Below, piece by piece: positions 36,785 through 44,900 of a DNA stretch of 64,000 nucleotides (position 1 is the stretch's first letter; each line of letters opens with the position of its first letter). A program made the translations under genes and the position numbers. The stretch lies in assembly GCF_036347135.1 (NCBI RefSeq), contig NZ_CP108938.1:2976001-3040000 (forward strand), given 5' to 3'. The notes below the pieces were generated by a model, which saw only the letters and a list, made by a program, of their open reading frames with translations, had not been told where the DNA came from and did not search any database. This DNA comes from Streptomyces sp. NBC_00775 (GTDB taxonomy: Bacteria; Actinomycetota; Actinomycetes; Streptomycetales; Streptomycetaceae).

Positions 36785-37609
36785 TTAGTCAAGGAGACGA
36801 CCATTCGGCGGCCTCTCACCGTGGTCGGCGAGCGTGGTCACCGGGAGCAGAGCGGGCCGCTTGGCCCTTCGGCCGTCGCCGGACGACCGGCCGCGCACCC
36901 GACGGGCGAGCCAGGGCCCCAGGAACGAGCCGGCCCAGCGCAGTTCGGCACCGACGGCCCGCAGGCCATGGCGCGCCTCCGTGTCGGGAGGCAGGGGCAG
37001 CGTCCAGCTGTCGTCGCTGCCCGGCAGGCCGAGCGCGTCGGCGACCGCGGCCGCGATGCGGGCATGGCCGAGCGGACTGGCGTGCAACCGGTCGGCGCTC
37101 CACAGCCGGGGATCGGTCATCACGGGGTGCTGGGAGGCTTCGACCACCACCGCGCCGTGGCGCCCGGCCGCTTCCCGGACGCGGTCGTTGAGCGCGAAGA
37201 CCCGGTGGGCGACCGGTCGCGCCAGCGGGGTGATCCGGCCCATGTCCGGGAAGGTGAGCGTCACCACGACGGCGCCCTGTGCGGTGAGCGCGGCGTACAT
37301 CGCCTCCAGATGGCCGACCACCTCGTCCAGGTCGACACGGGGCCGCAGCAGGTCGTTGACCCCGGCGACGACCGTGGCGAGGTCCGGCCGCAGCGCGAGA
37401 GCCGGGGCGAGCTGTTCGGCACGCACCTGTCCGGCGAGCCGCCCCCGTATGGCGAGATTGGCGTACCGGACGTCCGGGCTGTCCCGCGCGATCTGCTCGG
37501 CGAGCCGGTCCGCGCACCCCCGCAGACCGTGGAGGTCGTCGCCGTCGCCCAGCCCTTCGGTCTGGCTGTCGCCCAGGGCGACGTACCGAAGGTATGCGTT
37601 GACCGTCAC
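36785..37609 (-). CDS. SGNH/GDSL hydrolase
   Basis: The 274-residue esterase/lipase-like protein starts at GTG 37609 (MTVNAYLRYVALGDSQTEG). The four SGNH blocks are visible: Ser in ALGDSQTEGLGDG (about residue 14), Gly in NLAIRGRLAG, Asn in VVAGVNDLLRP, and Asp/His in LWSADRLHASPLGH. No signal peptide is present, so it is likely cytoplasmic, as are many Streptomyces SGNH proteins of this size. It is followed 24 bp later by the PadR gene on the same strand. Substrate unknown. Confidence 0.9.
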   Translation of the reverse strand: MTVNAYLRYVALGDSQTEGLGDGDDLHGLRGCADRLAEQIARDSPDVRYANLAIRGRLAGQVRAEQLAPALALRPDLATVVAGVNDLLRPRVDLDEVVGHLEAMYAALTAQGAVVVTLTFPDMGRITPLARPVAHRVFALNDRVREAAGRHGAVVVEASQHPVMTDPRLWSADRLHASPLGHARIAAAVADALGLPGSDDSWTLPLPPDTEARHGLRAVGAELRWAGSFLGPWLARRVRGRSSGDGRRAKRPALLPVTTLADHGERPPNGRLLD

Positions 37610-37717
37610 GGTCCGACCGCCTCCCCATCTCAACTTGCCCAACGTGGTGGATAGGAAACTACTCCCCTATTCGCATTGTTGTATATGAGGCCCATCACCC
37701 TGGGCCGGTCCGGAGTC

Positions 37718-38140
37718 CTACGGCTCGACGGATCGCGCGCTCGGTGTCGCCGACGGCTCACGGGTGGGCACGGTGGTGCTGGTCGGAGGCCTGGTCGGGG
37801 TCGCCCTGGTGGGGCGGGGGCTGACGGGCCCGGGGGACGCCGACGCCGACGGGGAGGGCGGGGCCGAAGGACTGCTCGCGGGCGGCGGGGCGAGGGGGAC
37901 CGCGGGAGACGTGGGTGCCTCGGGTGTCGCCAGGCGGAGCGGCAGCGCGACGAGGGCGGCGACGGCGCAGGTCAGGCCGACCCCGGCCGCGGTGCGGAGC
38001 AGCCGGCGGCGGGCCGCGCCGCGGCGGATCGCTTCGTATCGGCCGGCGGGTGGGCCGAGGTAGTCGGAGGTGGGTCGCAGGATGACGGCGAGAGGGTCGT
38101 CGGGTTCGAACTCCGGACCGTCGTCAGAGTGTGTGATCAA
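37718..38140 (-). CDS. Membrane protein paired with ECF sigma factor (putative regulator of it)
   Basis: The 140-residue protein has a TTG start at 38140 preceded by GGGGAGAAGCC, and overlaps the sigma-factor gene by 17 bp, so both are co-translated. A cytoplasmic N-terminus (about 1-48) is followed by one membrane helix (RTAAGVGLTCAVAALVALPLRL) and a long extracytoplasmic Pro/Ser/Thr-rich tail. The placement is that of an anti-sigma factor, but there is no zinc motif, so its role is inferred from position only. Confidence 0.72.
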   Translation of the reverse strand: MITHSDDGPEFEPDDPLAVILRPTSDYLGPPAGRYEAIRRGAARRRLLRTAAGVGLTCAVAALVALPLRLATPEAPTSPAVPLAPPPASSPSAPPSPSASASPGPVSPRPTRATPTRPPTSTTVPTREPSATPSARSVEP

Positions 38141-38618
38141 GGCTTCTCCCCAGATGGGCGCGGAGCAGTTCGCGGGCCGCGTGGAGGTCGGCCTTGATGG
38201 TTCCTTCCTTGCGCCCGGTCAGCGCGGACACCTCCCGGATCGGCATGTCAGCGTAGTAGTGCAGCAGGATCGGAACGCGCAGTCGTTCCGGCAGCGACTG
38301 CACGAGCAGCCGTACCGACGGGTCGGCCTGCTCGGTCGGCGGGCGGACCGCTTCTTCGGTGGTGGCACGGCGCACGGCTCTGCGTTCGCGTTCGAGCCCC
38401 CGCCAGTGGTCCCGGACGAGGTTGGCGGCGGTGACGTAGAGGAACCCCCGGGGCTCCGCCACGGATGTCCAGCGGGCCCAGAGCCGGGTGAACGCCTCCG
38501 AGGCGATCTCATGCGCCGTCTCGTCGTCGTCGACCAGCCGGCGGCACCAGCCGGCGAGGCGCGGGTAGAGGGCGGCGAACAGCTCGGACGCTGCCGTCTC
38601 GCGGGACCGTTTCAACAC
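38124..38618 (-). CDS. ECF RNA polymerase sigma factor
   Basis: The 164-residue sigma factor has region 2 (about 10-72, ELFAALYPRLAGWCRRLVDDDETAHEIASEAFTRLWARW, then FLYVTAANLVRDHWRG) and region 4 (about 105-155, LPERLRVPILLHYYADMPIREVSALTGRKEGTIKADLHAARELL), as in SigE/SigM-type ECF factors. The start is GTG 38618; the ribosome-binding site is weak, so the N-terminus is uncertain. Its 3' end overlaps the gene for a single-helix membrane protein, the usual layout of a sigma/anti-sigma pair. Confidence 0.9.
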   Translation of the reverse strand: MLKRSRETAASELFAALYPRLAGWCRRLVDDDETAHEIASEAFTRLWARWTSVAEPRGFLYVTAANLVRDHWRGLERERRAVRRATTEEAVRPPTEQADPSVRLLVQSLPERLRVPILLHYYADMPIREVSALTGRKEGTIKADLHAARELLRAHLGRSLDHTL

Positions 38619-38738
38619 TCTCCATCGTCGTGATGCCAGTGCCGTGCGGGCACTGCCGTGAGGGCACTCGTGGGGGAAGATCCCGGGCCGTCGGCGTACG
38701 TTCCATCGGCCCGGGATCCCCGGGGTCCTGAGGGTGGG

Positions 38739-39362
38739 TCAGGGGCTCGCGGAGCTGAGCGCGGCGAAGACGATCACGTTGTCGAGGTAGCCGTCACCGG
38801 TACGAGGGCCGCCGCAGGTGATGAGACGCAGCTCCGGACGGTCCACGTTCCCGTAGACCTCGTCCGCCGGGAAGTCCGCCTTGGCGACCGTCCGTACGGC
38901 GTTGACGGCGAACTCCGCCGTCGTGCCGTTCTCCAGGCGTGTCGTGATCCGGTCGCCCTTGCGCAGCCGCGCGAGGTGACGGAAGACCCCGTCCCCGTAA
39001 GCGCCGACCGTGACATGGGCGAGGATCACCGACGGGCCGGTCTGCCCCGGCGTCGGCGAGTGCCGGTACCAGCCCGCACGGTCGTGCGCCGTGATCGGGG
39101 GGACCTGCACGCTGCCGTCCGGGGCCAGCCCCAGCTGGATGACCGGGGTGTCGACCCCGATCGCCGGGATCCGCAGCCTGACCGGGACCGAACGCCCCAG
39201 CGCATGCGCCGCCTTGGCGGAGGACCGCGAAGGCGCCGGCGTGCTCCCGGAACGTGCGGTACCGACCCGGCCGCCGGCCGCGTGGCCGCCGCAACCCACC
39301 AGCGACGAGGCCAACGCGGCCGTCGCCGCGACGGCGAAGGCACGCCTGGAGGGCGAGGTCAT
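38739..39362 (-). CDS. Class F sortase
   Basis: The 207-residue exported transpeptidase has an N-terminal signal or lipoprotein-like anchor (RRAFAVAATAALASSLVGCGG). The sortase fold begins PVRLRIPAIGVDTPVIQLGLAPDGSVQVPP. Catalytic His is in PSVILAHVTVG and catalytic Cys in ELRLITCGGP. It lacks the longer N-terminus of class E enzymes. Its ATG overlaps the stop of the preceding gene by 4 bp, coupling it to a small protein with a PDTG motif and a C-terminal helix, its probable substrate. Confidence 0.88.
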   Translation of the reverse strand: MTSPSRRAFAVAATAALASSLVGCGGHAAGGRVGTARSGSTPAPSRSSAKAAHALGRSVPVRLRIPAIGVDTPVIQLGLAPDGSVQVPPITAHDRAGWYRHSPTPGQTGPSVILAHVTVGAYGDGVFRHLARLRKGDRITTRLENGTTAEFAVNAVRTVAKADFPADEVYGNVDRPELRLITCGGPRTGDGYLDNVIVFAALSSASP

Positions 39363-39739
39363 TCCCCGGTCGCCCGACGACGACGTACGAGAAACACCGC
39401 CGCACCGCCGGCGGCGAACGCCGCGGCGGCACCCCCGCCGATCAGCCCGCCGTCGGCTCCGGACCGCGTAGCCGTCGACGCCACACCGGTGTCGGGCGCT
39501 CCGCTCGGCACGACGGAGACCTGGCTGCCCGGGGCCCGGGTCGGTGCGGCGCTCGGGACCGCGGACGGGGCCGCGGACGGGGCGGTGGTGGCGCTCGGGA
39601 CCGGAGACGGGGCGGTGGTGGAGGTCGGGCGGCTCGTGGCGGCCGGACTCGGGGTCGCCCCGTCGGCGTACGCGGGCACCGTGCTCGCCAGCGCGGCGGT
39701 GCACGCGAGTGCCATGGCGCTGAGGACAGTTCGGCGCAT
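39359..39739 (-). CDS. Small exported protein with sorting-like signal, putative class F sortase substrate
   Basis: The 126-residue protein has a signal peptide ending near STVPAYADG (about 26). A low-complexity Ala/Pro/Ser/Thr stretch follows. The C-terminus has APDTGV (a variant of LPXTG), then a hydrophobic segment (LIGGGAAAAFAAGGAAVFLV) and RRRRATGE. That three-part tail is the layout of a sortase substrate, though here it could also stay as a membrane-anchored protein. It overlaps the sortase gene by 4 bp. The reading frame upstream of ATG 39739 is open for 167 more codons, but that part belongs to the decayed cupin gene. Confidence 0.8.
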   Translation of the reverse strand: MRRTVLSAMALACTAALASTVPAYADGATPSPAATSRPTSTTAPSPVPSATTAPSAAPSAVPSAAPTRAPGSQVSVVPSGAPDTGVASTATRSGADGGLIGGGAAAAFAAGGAAVFLVRRRRATGE

Positions 39740-39889
39740 GAATCGCTCTCTTTCGTCGGTCCGCCCGCCCGGTGACCCGGCGGGCTGGGTTAGGGATCGA
39801 GCGGAGAGACGAGGGAGCGGCGGAGCGGGTTGTAAAGAGATGGCAAAGCCGCCGGAAGCCGATACTGACGCCTCGCGTGTGACTCGGCA

Positions 39890-40351
39890 CGGCGGGCCGA
39901 GGATGACCTGTCCGTAGGCGTCGGCGACTTCGGCCAGCCTCTCGGGCGTGACGACGAAGTCCTTGGGCCGGGGGGTGGTGACATCACGCCCGGCCTGCTG
40001 GAACATCCCCTCGATGCCGCCCGGGGTGGTGATCATCAGGAGGTCGGCGGTGTCCGAGGTGATGCGGTAGCCGTGCGGAATGTTCTTGGGCAGGTAGACG
40101 ATGCCGCCTTCGGACAGCTCCATCCGCTCCTCGCCGAGCCAGAGCAACGCCTCGCCCTTGATCAGCATGAATATCTCGTCCTCGCGGGTGTGCATATGGA
40201 AGGGCGGCGCCTCACCCTTGCCGACCGCGGACCTTCCCACGGTGAGCTGCCCGTTCGTGGCCTGGCTGTCGAGGAGGACGGAGAACTTACCGCCGTCCAG
40301 CCACTCGAGTGTCTACTGCTGCTCGGGTTGGGCCAGGTATGCCATGGTCAT
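39890..40351 (-). pseudogene. Cupin-domain protein, disrupted by in-frame stop and lost terminator
   Basis: The frame starts at ATG 40351 (MTMAYLAQPEQQ) and is stopped by TAG at 40313-40315, codon 13. It then continues in the same frame with TLEWLDGGKFSVLLDSQATNGQLTV and a typical cupin core: PPFHMHTREDEIFMLIKGEALLWLG with the metal-binding HxH and Glu, and YLPKNIPHGYRI. After about 39890 (VILGPP) there is no stop, and the frame runs on into the sortase-substrate gene. Cupins of this type pair with alpha/beta hydrolases, as here. Restart at a downstream codon is possible but would lose part of the fold. Confidence 0.8.
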
Positions 40352-40372
40352 GATGCGGATCCTTACGTTCGA

Positions 40373-41030
40373 CTAGGGCAGGAACGGGGCGAGCGTGGCG
40401 AGGAGGGCTTCGGGGCGCTCGTCGGGGATGTAGTGACCGCTGTCGGCGATCACCGCCCCCATGACGTGGGGTGCGACAGAGGTCAGGCTGTCGGCCAGGT
40501 AGCTCCCGACGCCGTGTTCGCCACCGACGGCCAGTACGGGCATCCGGTACGCATGGTCGGGCACGACATCGGCGGCTTGGTCGCCTTCTCCTACGCCCGT
40601 CTGTACCCCGAGCAGGTGCACGAGCTGGCCCTGGTCGCCCTGGCCGTCCCTGGATACGGTCTCGAAGAGATCATGGACCCGGCGTCGGGCGGCCTCTTCC
40701 ACTTCGGGCTCTTCATGACCCCCGAGGCACCGGAGTTGCTGTTCCAGGGCAACGAACGGACCGGTCAGCCCCAGGGCCTGGAGCAGCACGTGCACGTCGC
40801 GTGCCTGGTTGTCCTTGTCGTAGCCGGCCTCCGTGACCGCCGAACCGCCCGTACCGCACAGGTCGGGAGCACGACGGTGTACCCCAGGTCGGCGAGGGCC
40901 GCAGCATGTACCGCCATTTCCGCCACGTCTGCGGCCGGCCCTGCAGCAGCACGAGAGGTTCGCCCACACCTCTTTCCGGGCGCACCGTCCTGGCTCCGAT
41001 CCGGTTCCGGGTGGCTATCGCCGCCTGAGC
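40373..41030 (-). pseudogene. Alpha/beta-hydrolase, disrupted by two frameshifts and an internal inversion
   Basis: Pieces of one epoxide-hydrolase-like protein lie in three frames on the minus strand: VGEPLVLLQGRPQTWRKWRYML, then ALADLGYTVVLP, then DLCGTGGSAVTEAGYDKDNQARDVHVLLQALGLTGP. Each jump is repaired by restoring one base (near CTGCGGCCC and CCCGACCTG). The nucleophile-elbow part, VRMVGHDIGGLVAFSYARLYPEQ, lies on the plus strand at 40546-40757. The C-terminal part, RMPVLAVGGEHGVGSYLADSL ... SGHYIPDERPEALLATLAPFLP, is back on the minus strand. It lies 21 bp upstream of the cupin pseudogene and probably formed an operon with it. Confidence 0.85.
40546..40757 (+). other. Inverted 212-bp segment inside the hydrolase pseudogene
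   Basis: Read on the plus strand, the segment encodes VRMVGHDIGGLVAFSYARLYPEQVHELALVALAVPGY and on to LLFQGNE. Re-inverting exactly 40546-40757 joins LTGP to VRMVGHD and QGNE to RMPVLAV in frame on the minus strand. Only a 4-bp inverted match (TCCG/CGGA) is seen at the junctions, so no site-specific recombinase site is evident. A misassembly cannot be excluded. Confidence 0.8.
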
Positions 41031-41130
41031 CCACGGACGGCCATCCCGCCGCACAGAAGACCGCTCCGGGCCCGAGTACCCGGGGCGGTCTCTCGTGTCC
41101 CGGGAGAGCGACGGAGACCCCAGGACGGGC

Positions 41131-41328
41131 CTACGCGGCAGCGGGCGGCTCCTCGTCGTCCGTCCGGGGTGAGACCTCGGGCTTCTTGAAGCGGTGCCAC
41201 GCGTCGCGCGCCTTCCCGGCGGAGTCGATCACGTCCGGGACCTGGTCGAGTAGCCCCTTCAGAGCGAAGAGGCAGATCGAAGCCACGCCAGCGATGGCGA
41301 GAATGAAGAGGATGGCTGCGCCGTCCAC
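41131..41328 (-). CDS. Small single-pass membrane protein
   Basis: The 65-residue protein from ATG 41328 has one N-terminal membrane helix (AAILFILAIAGVASICLFALKGLL) and a hydrophilic tail (VIDSAGKARDAWHRFKKPEVSPRTDDEEPPAAA). AGGGAAGGTCAGG lies shortly upstream of the start. I do not recognise a characterised family. It sits at the left edge of the element-like region with the small ORFs at 41702-42135. Confidence 0.65.
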   Translation of the reverse strand: MDGAAILFILAIAGVASICLFALKGLLDQVPDVIDSAGKARDAWHRFKKPEVSPRTDDEEPPAAA

Positions 41329-41701
41329 CGATCCTGACCTTCCCTGTCATGGGTCGGATCGGGTGCGCAGGCAGCCTCGATCCGAACCCTACGGTTCGGA
41401 CCGAGACACCCGCGCCGACGTGTGCGCAAATGTTCTCGGTGCTGGCAGGCCGTTGCCCACCAGAGTAAACATTCAAGACTTCTGGGCCAACAAGCCCTAG
41501 GTAACTGACTCACGCCGTGCGGGTTACACGTCACGGTTGCCGTGAGGTGTACCAGTCAGCTTCTTCCTGAGTGTGCTTCGCCGCACATTGCGTACGACTA
41601 CTACTCGTCAAGCAAGATATCACGGGCGCTGCAAACGAAGTCGGGAAACACAACTGAGCCCCACCCCTGTCGAGTTGGGGTGGGGCTGTGAGTCGGTCGG
41701 A
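41329..41701. other. Gene-free stretch with hairpins
   Basis: The 373 bp have no convincing reading frame. The clear element is a hairpin, AGCCCCACCCC (41657-41667) with GGGGTGGGGCT (41677-41687) around a 9-base loop, which fits a terminator for the leftward gene ending at 41702. A smaller TCACGG-TTG-CCGTGA hairpin lies near 41534-41548. No tRNA or attachment site could be recognised. Confidence 0.55.
41657..41687 (-). terminator. Hairpin terminator after the small-ORF pair
   Basis: A perfect 11-bp stem lies 15 bp beyond the stop of the leftward 78-codon gene. There is no strong U tract. Confidence 0.65.
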
Positions 41702-41938
41702 TCAGCTTGGGTCGACAGGGCGGACGCGGTCCAGCGGAACGTCCCATTCGATCCCGCCACCCTCCGGACGCATGAACGCCTGTTGGCTGACGAGCCTGCC
41801 CGACTCCTTGAGCCGCTCCTCGATCACGCCAATCAGGTGGCCGGTTCGCTCAGAGATCGTGTCCTCGACGAGTGTTCCCGCCGGGTACGGCAGCTCGCCG
41901 TGGCTGAGCATCGTTGCTGGTTTCTCGTGTGTCGTCAC
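41702..41938 (-). CDS. Hypothetical small protein
   Basis: The 78-residue soluble protein (MTTHEKPATMLSHGELPYP) contains ERTGHLIGVIEERLKESGRLVSQQAFMRPEGGGIEWDVPLDRVRPVD, a pattern I associate with small Streptomyces proteins near mobile or regulatory islands, without known function. Its ATG overlaps the stop of the preceding 66-codon gene by 4 bp, so the two are co-translated. A hairpin terminator follows. It faces away from the DUF6879/XRE pair. Confidence 0.7.
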   Translation of the reverse strand: MTTHEKPATMLSHGELPYPAGTLVEDTISERTGHLIGVIEERLKESGRLVSQQAFMRPEGGGIEWDVPLDRVRPVDPS

Positions 41939-42135
41939 TCGGGGCCCCCTCGCTGAAGCGCTCGGGCCAGGCGTTCGGCCACGTCGGCACGCACACGCCC
42001 CAGCTCAACGAGCTTCAGGTCAGGGGACGCGAGTTCGACACTCAGGGAGGGGAAGACGATTCCGTTCTCGGTCAGAGCTGCTCGCAGGGACTCCACCGCC
42101 GCGTGGGGGTCGATGTCTGGTTTCTTCGTAGCCAT
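41935..42135 (-). CDS. Hypothetical small protein
   Basis: The 66-residue soluble protein (MATKKPDIDPHAAVESLRAAL) is predicted mostly helical (ELGRVRADVAERLARALQRG) with no membrane segment or known motif. It is first of a two-gene leftward unit and divergent from the DUF6879 gene across 172 bp. That intergenic stretch contains CTCGA-N8-TCGATGAG-like symmetry near 42184-42200, a possible shared operator, though weak. Confidence 0.68.
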   Translation of the reverse strand: MATKKPDIDPHAAVESLRAALTENGIVFPSLSVELASPDLKLVELGRVRADVAERLARALQRGGPE

Positions 42136-42307
42136 GAACGGGACGCTAGAAGTGGGGGGTTGGCGGGCGATATACTGTTTTCTCGAATTTGCTCGATGAG
42201 TGATTCAGATTGCTGGTGTTTTCTCCTACGCCCTGCCTCACCCCGTAGTGCCGAGGTGGAGCCCCGTCCATGCTGATTGGATCAACCCCCTGGAAGGGAG
42301 AGCGTCC

Positions 42308-43054
42308 ATGGCTCGTCAGTTGCGCTTCACCGGCACAGACAGCAAGGTCGACGGCTGCCCCGCCCTGCACACGGACGAGGGCACCGGCGAGATCATCGTC
42401 CAGGGCACGCCGGTCACCGACGCCGGAGACCTCGCACAGCTCCAGCACTTCGGGGCGGACGAGGCAGCGGTGGCCGTGCCGCGCGAACTGCTCGTGAACT
42501 GGGGACCGAAGAAGATGGAGCGGGTGCCGGAACTGGTCGACCGGGACACCTTCCGGCTCCTCTTCAAGACCTTCAAGCACACCGCCTGGCGGCTGGAGAC
42601 GCGACGCGGTTACGCGTCGGACCGACAGGACCCCGACTTTCAGGCGTTCTTGGCCACCGGCTCCTCGCCCTGCGACCCCAACGAGCCCTGGTTCGTCAAC
42701 ATCAAGGCCCAGACCGAGGCTGGCAAGACGGTCGGCCGTGTGCGCGTCGCCGACAACCCGCCGACCACCGAGCAACTGTTCCTGCTCGACTACGCCCGGC
42801 ACAACGCGGCTGTCGGCGAGGACATCCGTTACCTGTGGCGCGAGGACGCAGCTACCCTGCCCGCCGAAGACTTCTGGATCTTCGACTCGCGCTTGGTCGC
42901 CCTGCTGCACTTCGACGACGCCGACAACCTGCTGAACATCGAGCTGATCACCGAACCGGCCGAGGTCGTTCGGTACGCCATCGTGCGTGACGCGGCGATG
43001 CACCACGCTGTGCCGTTCGACCAGTTCGCCGCGCAGGTGGCCCCGACCGAATAG
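42308..43054 (+). CDS. DUF6879 family protein
   Basis: The 248-residue protein starts at ATG 42308, preceded by GGAAGGGAGAG. The N-terminal 75 residues (RQLRFTGTDSKVDGCPALHTDEGTGEIIVQGTPVTDAGDLAQLQH) resemble a small Streptomyces family often found as its own domain. The rest is DUF6879-like (FRLLFKTFKHTAWRLETRRGY, VRVADNPPTTEQLFLLDYARHN, DFWIFDSRLVALLHFDDADNLLNIELITEPAEVVRYA). DUF6879 genes usually lie next to Scr1-type XRE regulators, as here 12 bp downstream. The molecular role is unknown; a toxin-like or signalling function has been suggested for such pairs only by context. Confidence 0.82.
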   Translation: MARQLRFTGTDSKVDGCPALHTDEGTGEIIVQGTPVTDAGDLAQLQHFGADEAAVAVPRELLVNWGPKKMERVPELVDRDTFRLLFKTFKHTAWRLETRRGYASDRQDPDFQAFLATGSSPCDPNEPWFVNIKAQTEAGKTVGRVRVADNPPTTEQLFLLDYARHNAAVGEDIRYLWREDAATLPAEDFWIFDSRLVALLHFDDADNLLNIELITEPAEVVRYAIVRDAAMHHAVPFDQFAAQVAPTE

Positions 43055-43066
43055 CGCGCGTGACCG

Positions 43067-43918
43067 GTGAGCACTGACTATCAACAGGCACGGGCGGCCT
43101 TGGGGACACGGCTGCGCGAACTGCGGTTCACGTGCCCTGGTGGTCGGCTCACCGGTCAGCAGCTCGCCCAGCGGCTCGGCTGGCCAGGTTCCAAGGTCAG
43201 CAAGCTGGAGAATGGCAGGCAGACCGCCACCCCCGAGGACCTGAGGGCGTGGGCCGACGCGACCGAGCAGGCGGGCGCGTACCCCGAGCTTGCCGCCCGG
43301 CTGGCCGGGTTCGAGTCCCACATCAGGTCATGGCGTCGAGCCCTGGCGAACGGCTTCAAGCCGCTGCACGAAGGGTTGAGCGCGGAGATCGACCGCACCT
43401 CGGAAATGTGGGTCTGGGAAGAGTCGGTCATCGCCGGACTGATGCAGACCCCCGAGTACGCGCGCCACGTCATCCAGCGGTATTCGGAGCTGCTGGGCGG
43501 AGCCAACGACATTGAGGCCGCCGTGCGTTCCCGGGCGCAGCGGCAGGAGTGGCTGTACCGGTCGGGTCGCAAGCTGCACGTGCTGATGTGGGAAGCTGCG
43601 TTGCGGTCGCTGATCTGCCCGCCCTCGGTGCTGGCCGCTCAGCTCGACCGCCTCACGGGCATGGTCGGGATGGACACGGTCGACCTTGGCATCATCCCGT
43701 TCACGGCCTCCGTCAAAATCGTGCCCGCAAACGGCTTCTGGGTCCTTGATGACCGCCTGGTGGTCGCCGAGGACTGGCACGCCGAACTGTGGTTGGACGA
43801 CGCCGACAACATCGCCTTGTACTCGAAGGTCTGGCGCACCTTGCGCGAGTCGGCCGTGTACGGGGCCGACGCCCACAACGTCATCAACGCGGCTAGGCGT
43901 GCCCTGAAACCGAGTTGA
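43067..43918 (+). CDS. XRE-family regulator with DUF5753 (Scr1-type) domain
   Basis: The 283-residue protein starts at GTG 43067. The N-terminal helix-turn-helix (about 10-65) reads LGTRLRELRFTCPGGRLTGQQLAQRLGWPGSKVSKLENGRQTATPEDLRAWADATEQ. The DUF5753 part (about 95-275) includes EIDRTSEMWVWEESVIAGLMQTPEYARHVIQRYSELLGG, QEWLYRSGRKLHVLMWEAALRSLI and DTVDLGIIPF. It is 12 bp behind the DUF6879 gene and probably forms an operon with it. Scr1-like regulators affect development and antibiotic production in Streptomyces, but usually with a DUF397 partner, which is absent here. Confidence 0.9.
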   Translation: MSTDYQQARAALGTRLRELRFTCPGGRLTGQQLAQRLGWPGSKVSKLENGRQTATPEDLRAWADATEQAGAYPELAARLAGFESHIRSWRRALANGFKPLHEGLSAEIDRTSEMWVWEESVIAGLMQTPEYARHVIQRYSELLGGANDIEAAVRSRAQRQEWLYRSGRKLHVLMWEAALRSLICPPSVLAAQLDRLTGMVGMDTVDLGIIPFTASVKIVPANGFWVLDDRLVVAEDWHAELWLDDADNIALYSKVWRTLRESAVYGADAHNVINAARRALKPS

Positions 43919-43939
43919 GGACGCTGTGGGCGCGCGGGG

Positions 43940-44137
43940 TCACAGCACCCCGAGCGAACTCATCACGAGCAGACACAGTGTCAGCGAACCCCCGAAGACA
44001 CCGCCGCCAAAAAGAACAGCCGGAGCCTTGGGGGCGGCAGGGGGGTGCATGAGCAGGCCCGCCACGATGCCGATGATGATGGATAGCAAGGTGCAGATGA
44101 CGACGACCAGCATCTTGATGCCGAGGGAGAGATTCAC
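43940..44137 (-). CDS. Small membrane protein
   Basis: The protein has 65 residues from GTG 44137 (MNLSLGIKMLVVV), chosen because the upstream in-frame 22 codons are not hydrophobic or conserved-looking. There are two predicted helices (MLVVVICTLLSIIIGIVAGLLM and VLFGGGVFGGSLTLCLLVMSSLGVL) with a short PPAAPKAP loop. It is convergent with the XRE gene. I do not recognise its function. Confidence 0.6.
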   Translation of the reverse strand: MNLSLGIKMLVVVICTLLSIIIGIVAGLLMHPPAAPKAPAVLFGGGVFGGSLTLCLLVMSSLGVL

Positions 44138-44900
44138 GGTCCGAATACCTTTCCGGTGATCGGACCGGGTGTCAGACCTCAGCCCGACCACCACGTGACA
44201 CACGTGTGGTCTTGCCGAGGCCCACCGACGTTGGGGCTCATTGGGGTTGGCCTGGTCAGGGCCACTGGTTACCCGCGTCTCCCTTTAGGGCTCGCAACGC
44301 GTGCGGACTCGGGACATGCTTGTCCCTGACCTGGAGCGTCGGGCCCAGGCTCGCTGCGTGCAGTAGAAAGTGGTGCAAGTCTACCGGCACCGGGGCCTGT
44401 TGGCGGGTTAGAGAGCCCAACGATACGGGAGTACCTCCCGGGGGCCTCGTGCTGGCGGGTACGGCGGCGCCCCGGGCGCGGGCTCCAGGCCGCCGGAGAC
44501 CCCACGGGAGGCCGGGACGATATATGCCCGCACCCGCAGGCCGGACCACCGGACGGCCGGAGTCATGTTGAGGCCCCAGGTATGCGCCGGCCGACCTCCC
44601 GTGTTGAGATCGGTCACGACTCGTGAGTGCTCGGGAAGGCCTCCGACAGGGTCATTGGGCTTGTTACAACCGCAAGCCCGACAGTGCTTGTGTGCGGCAG
44701 AACCTGCATGGTGTCCTGGTATCACAGCAGGCTCGTAGCCGTCCGGCCCCCGCTTCAGCGGGTGATTGACACCGGGGAGCGGGGGACAGCCGGGGCAAGG
44801 TTCGCAGCACATGCGGTAGCTTGCGGGGTTCGGACCGCCGACAGGGCGGGGCCTTACCTGTCGCCCATCGAGGTGCGAACGTTCCCGATGAGGAACCCCC
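44138..44900. other. Gene-free 763-bp stretch of the element-like region
   Basis: No reading frame here looks protein-like. It contains ACACGTGT (near 44198-44206), a GC-rich block with repeated GGGG/CCCC runs near 44740-44810, and an ATG-rich AT-poorer segment near 44640-44720. In integrative elements such a gap before the small XRE and primase genes may hold an origin or regulatory region. I found no iterons or tRNA. Confidence 0.4.

Noticed and set aside
39359..40240. A single 293-residue cupin-plus-anchor protein
   Set aside because: The first half is the tail of a cupin disrupted upstream by TAG; the second half is a separate exported protein with its own start and signal peptide at 39739.
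40546..40757. Invertible phase-variation switch
   Set aside because: No long inverted repeats or recombinase gene flank the segment; only 4 bp match at the ends, and the gene is frameshifted elsewhere.
44138..44900. tRNA or attachment site
   Set aside because: I could not fold a cloverleaf nor find a direct repeat matching the other edge of the element-like region.
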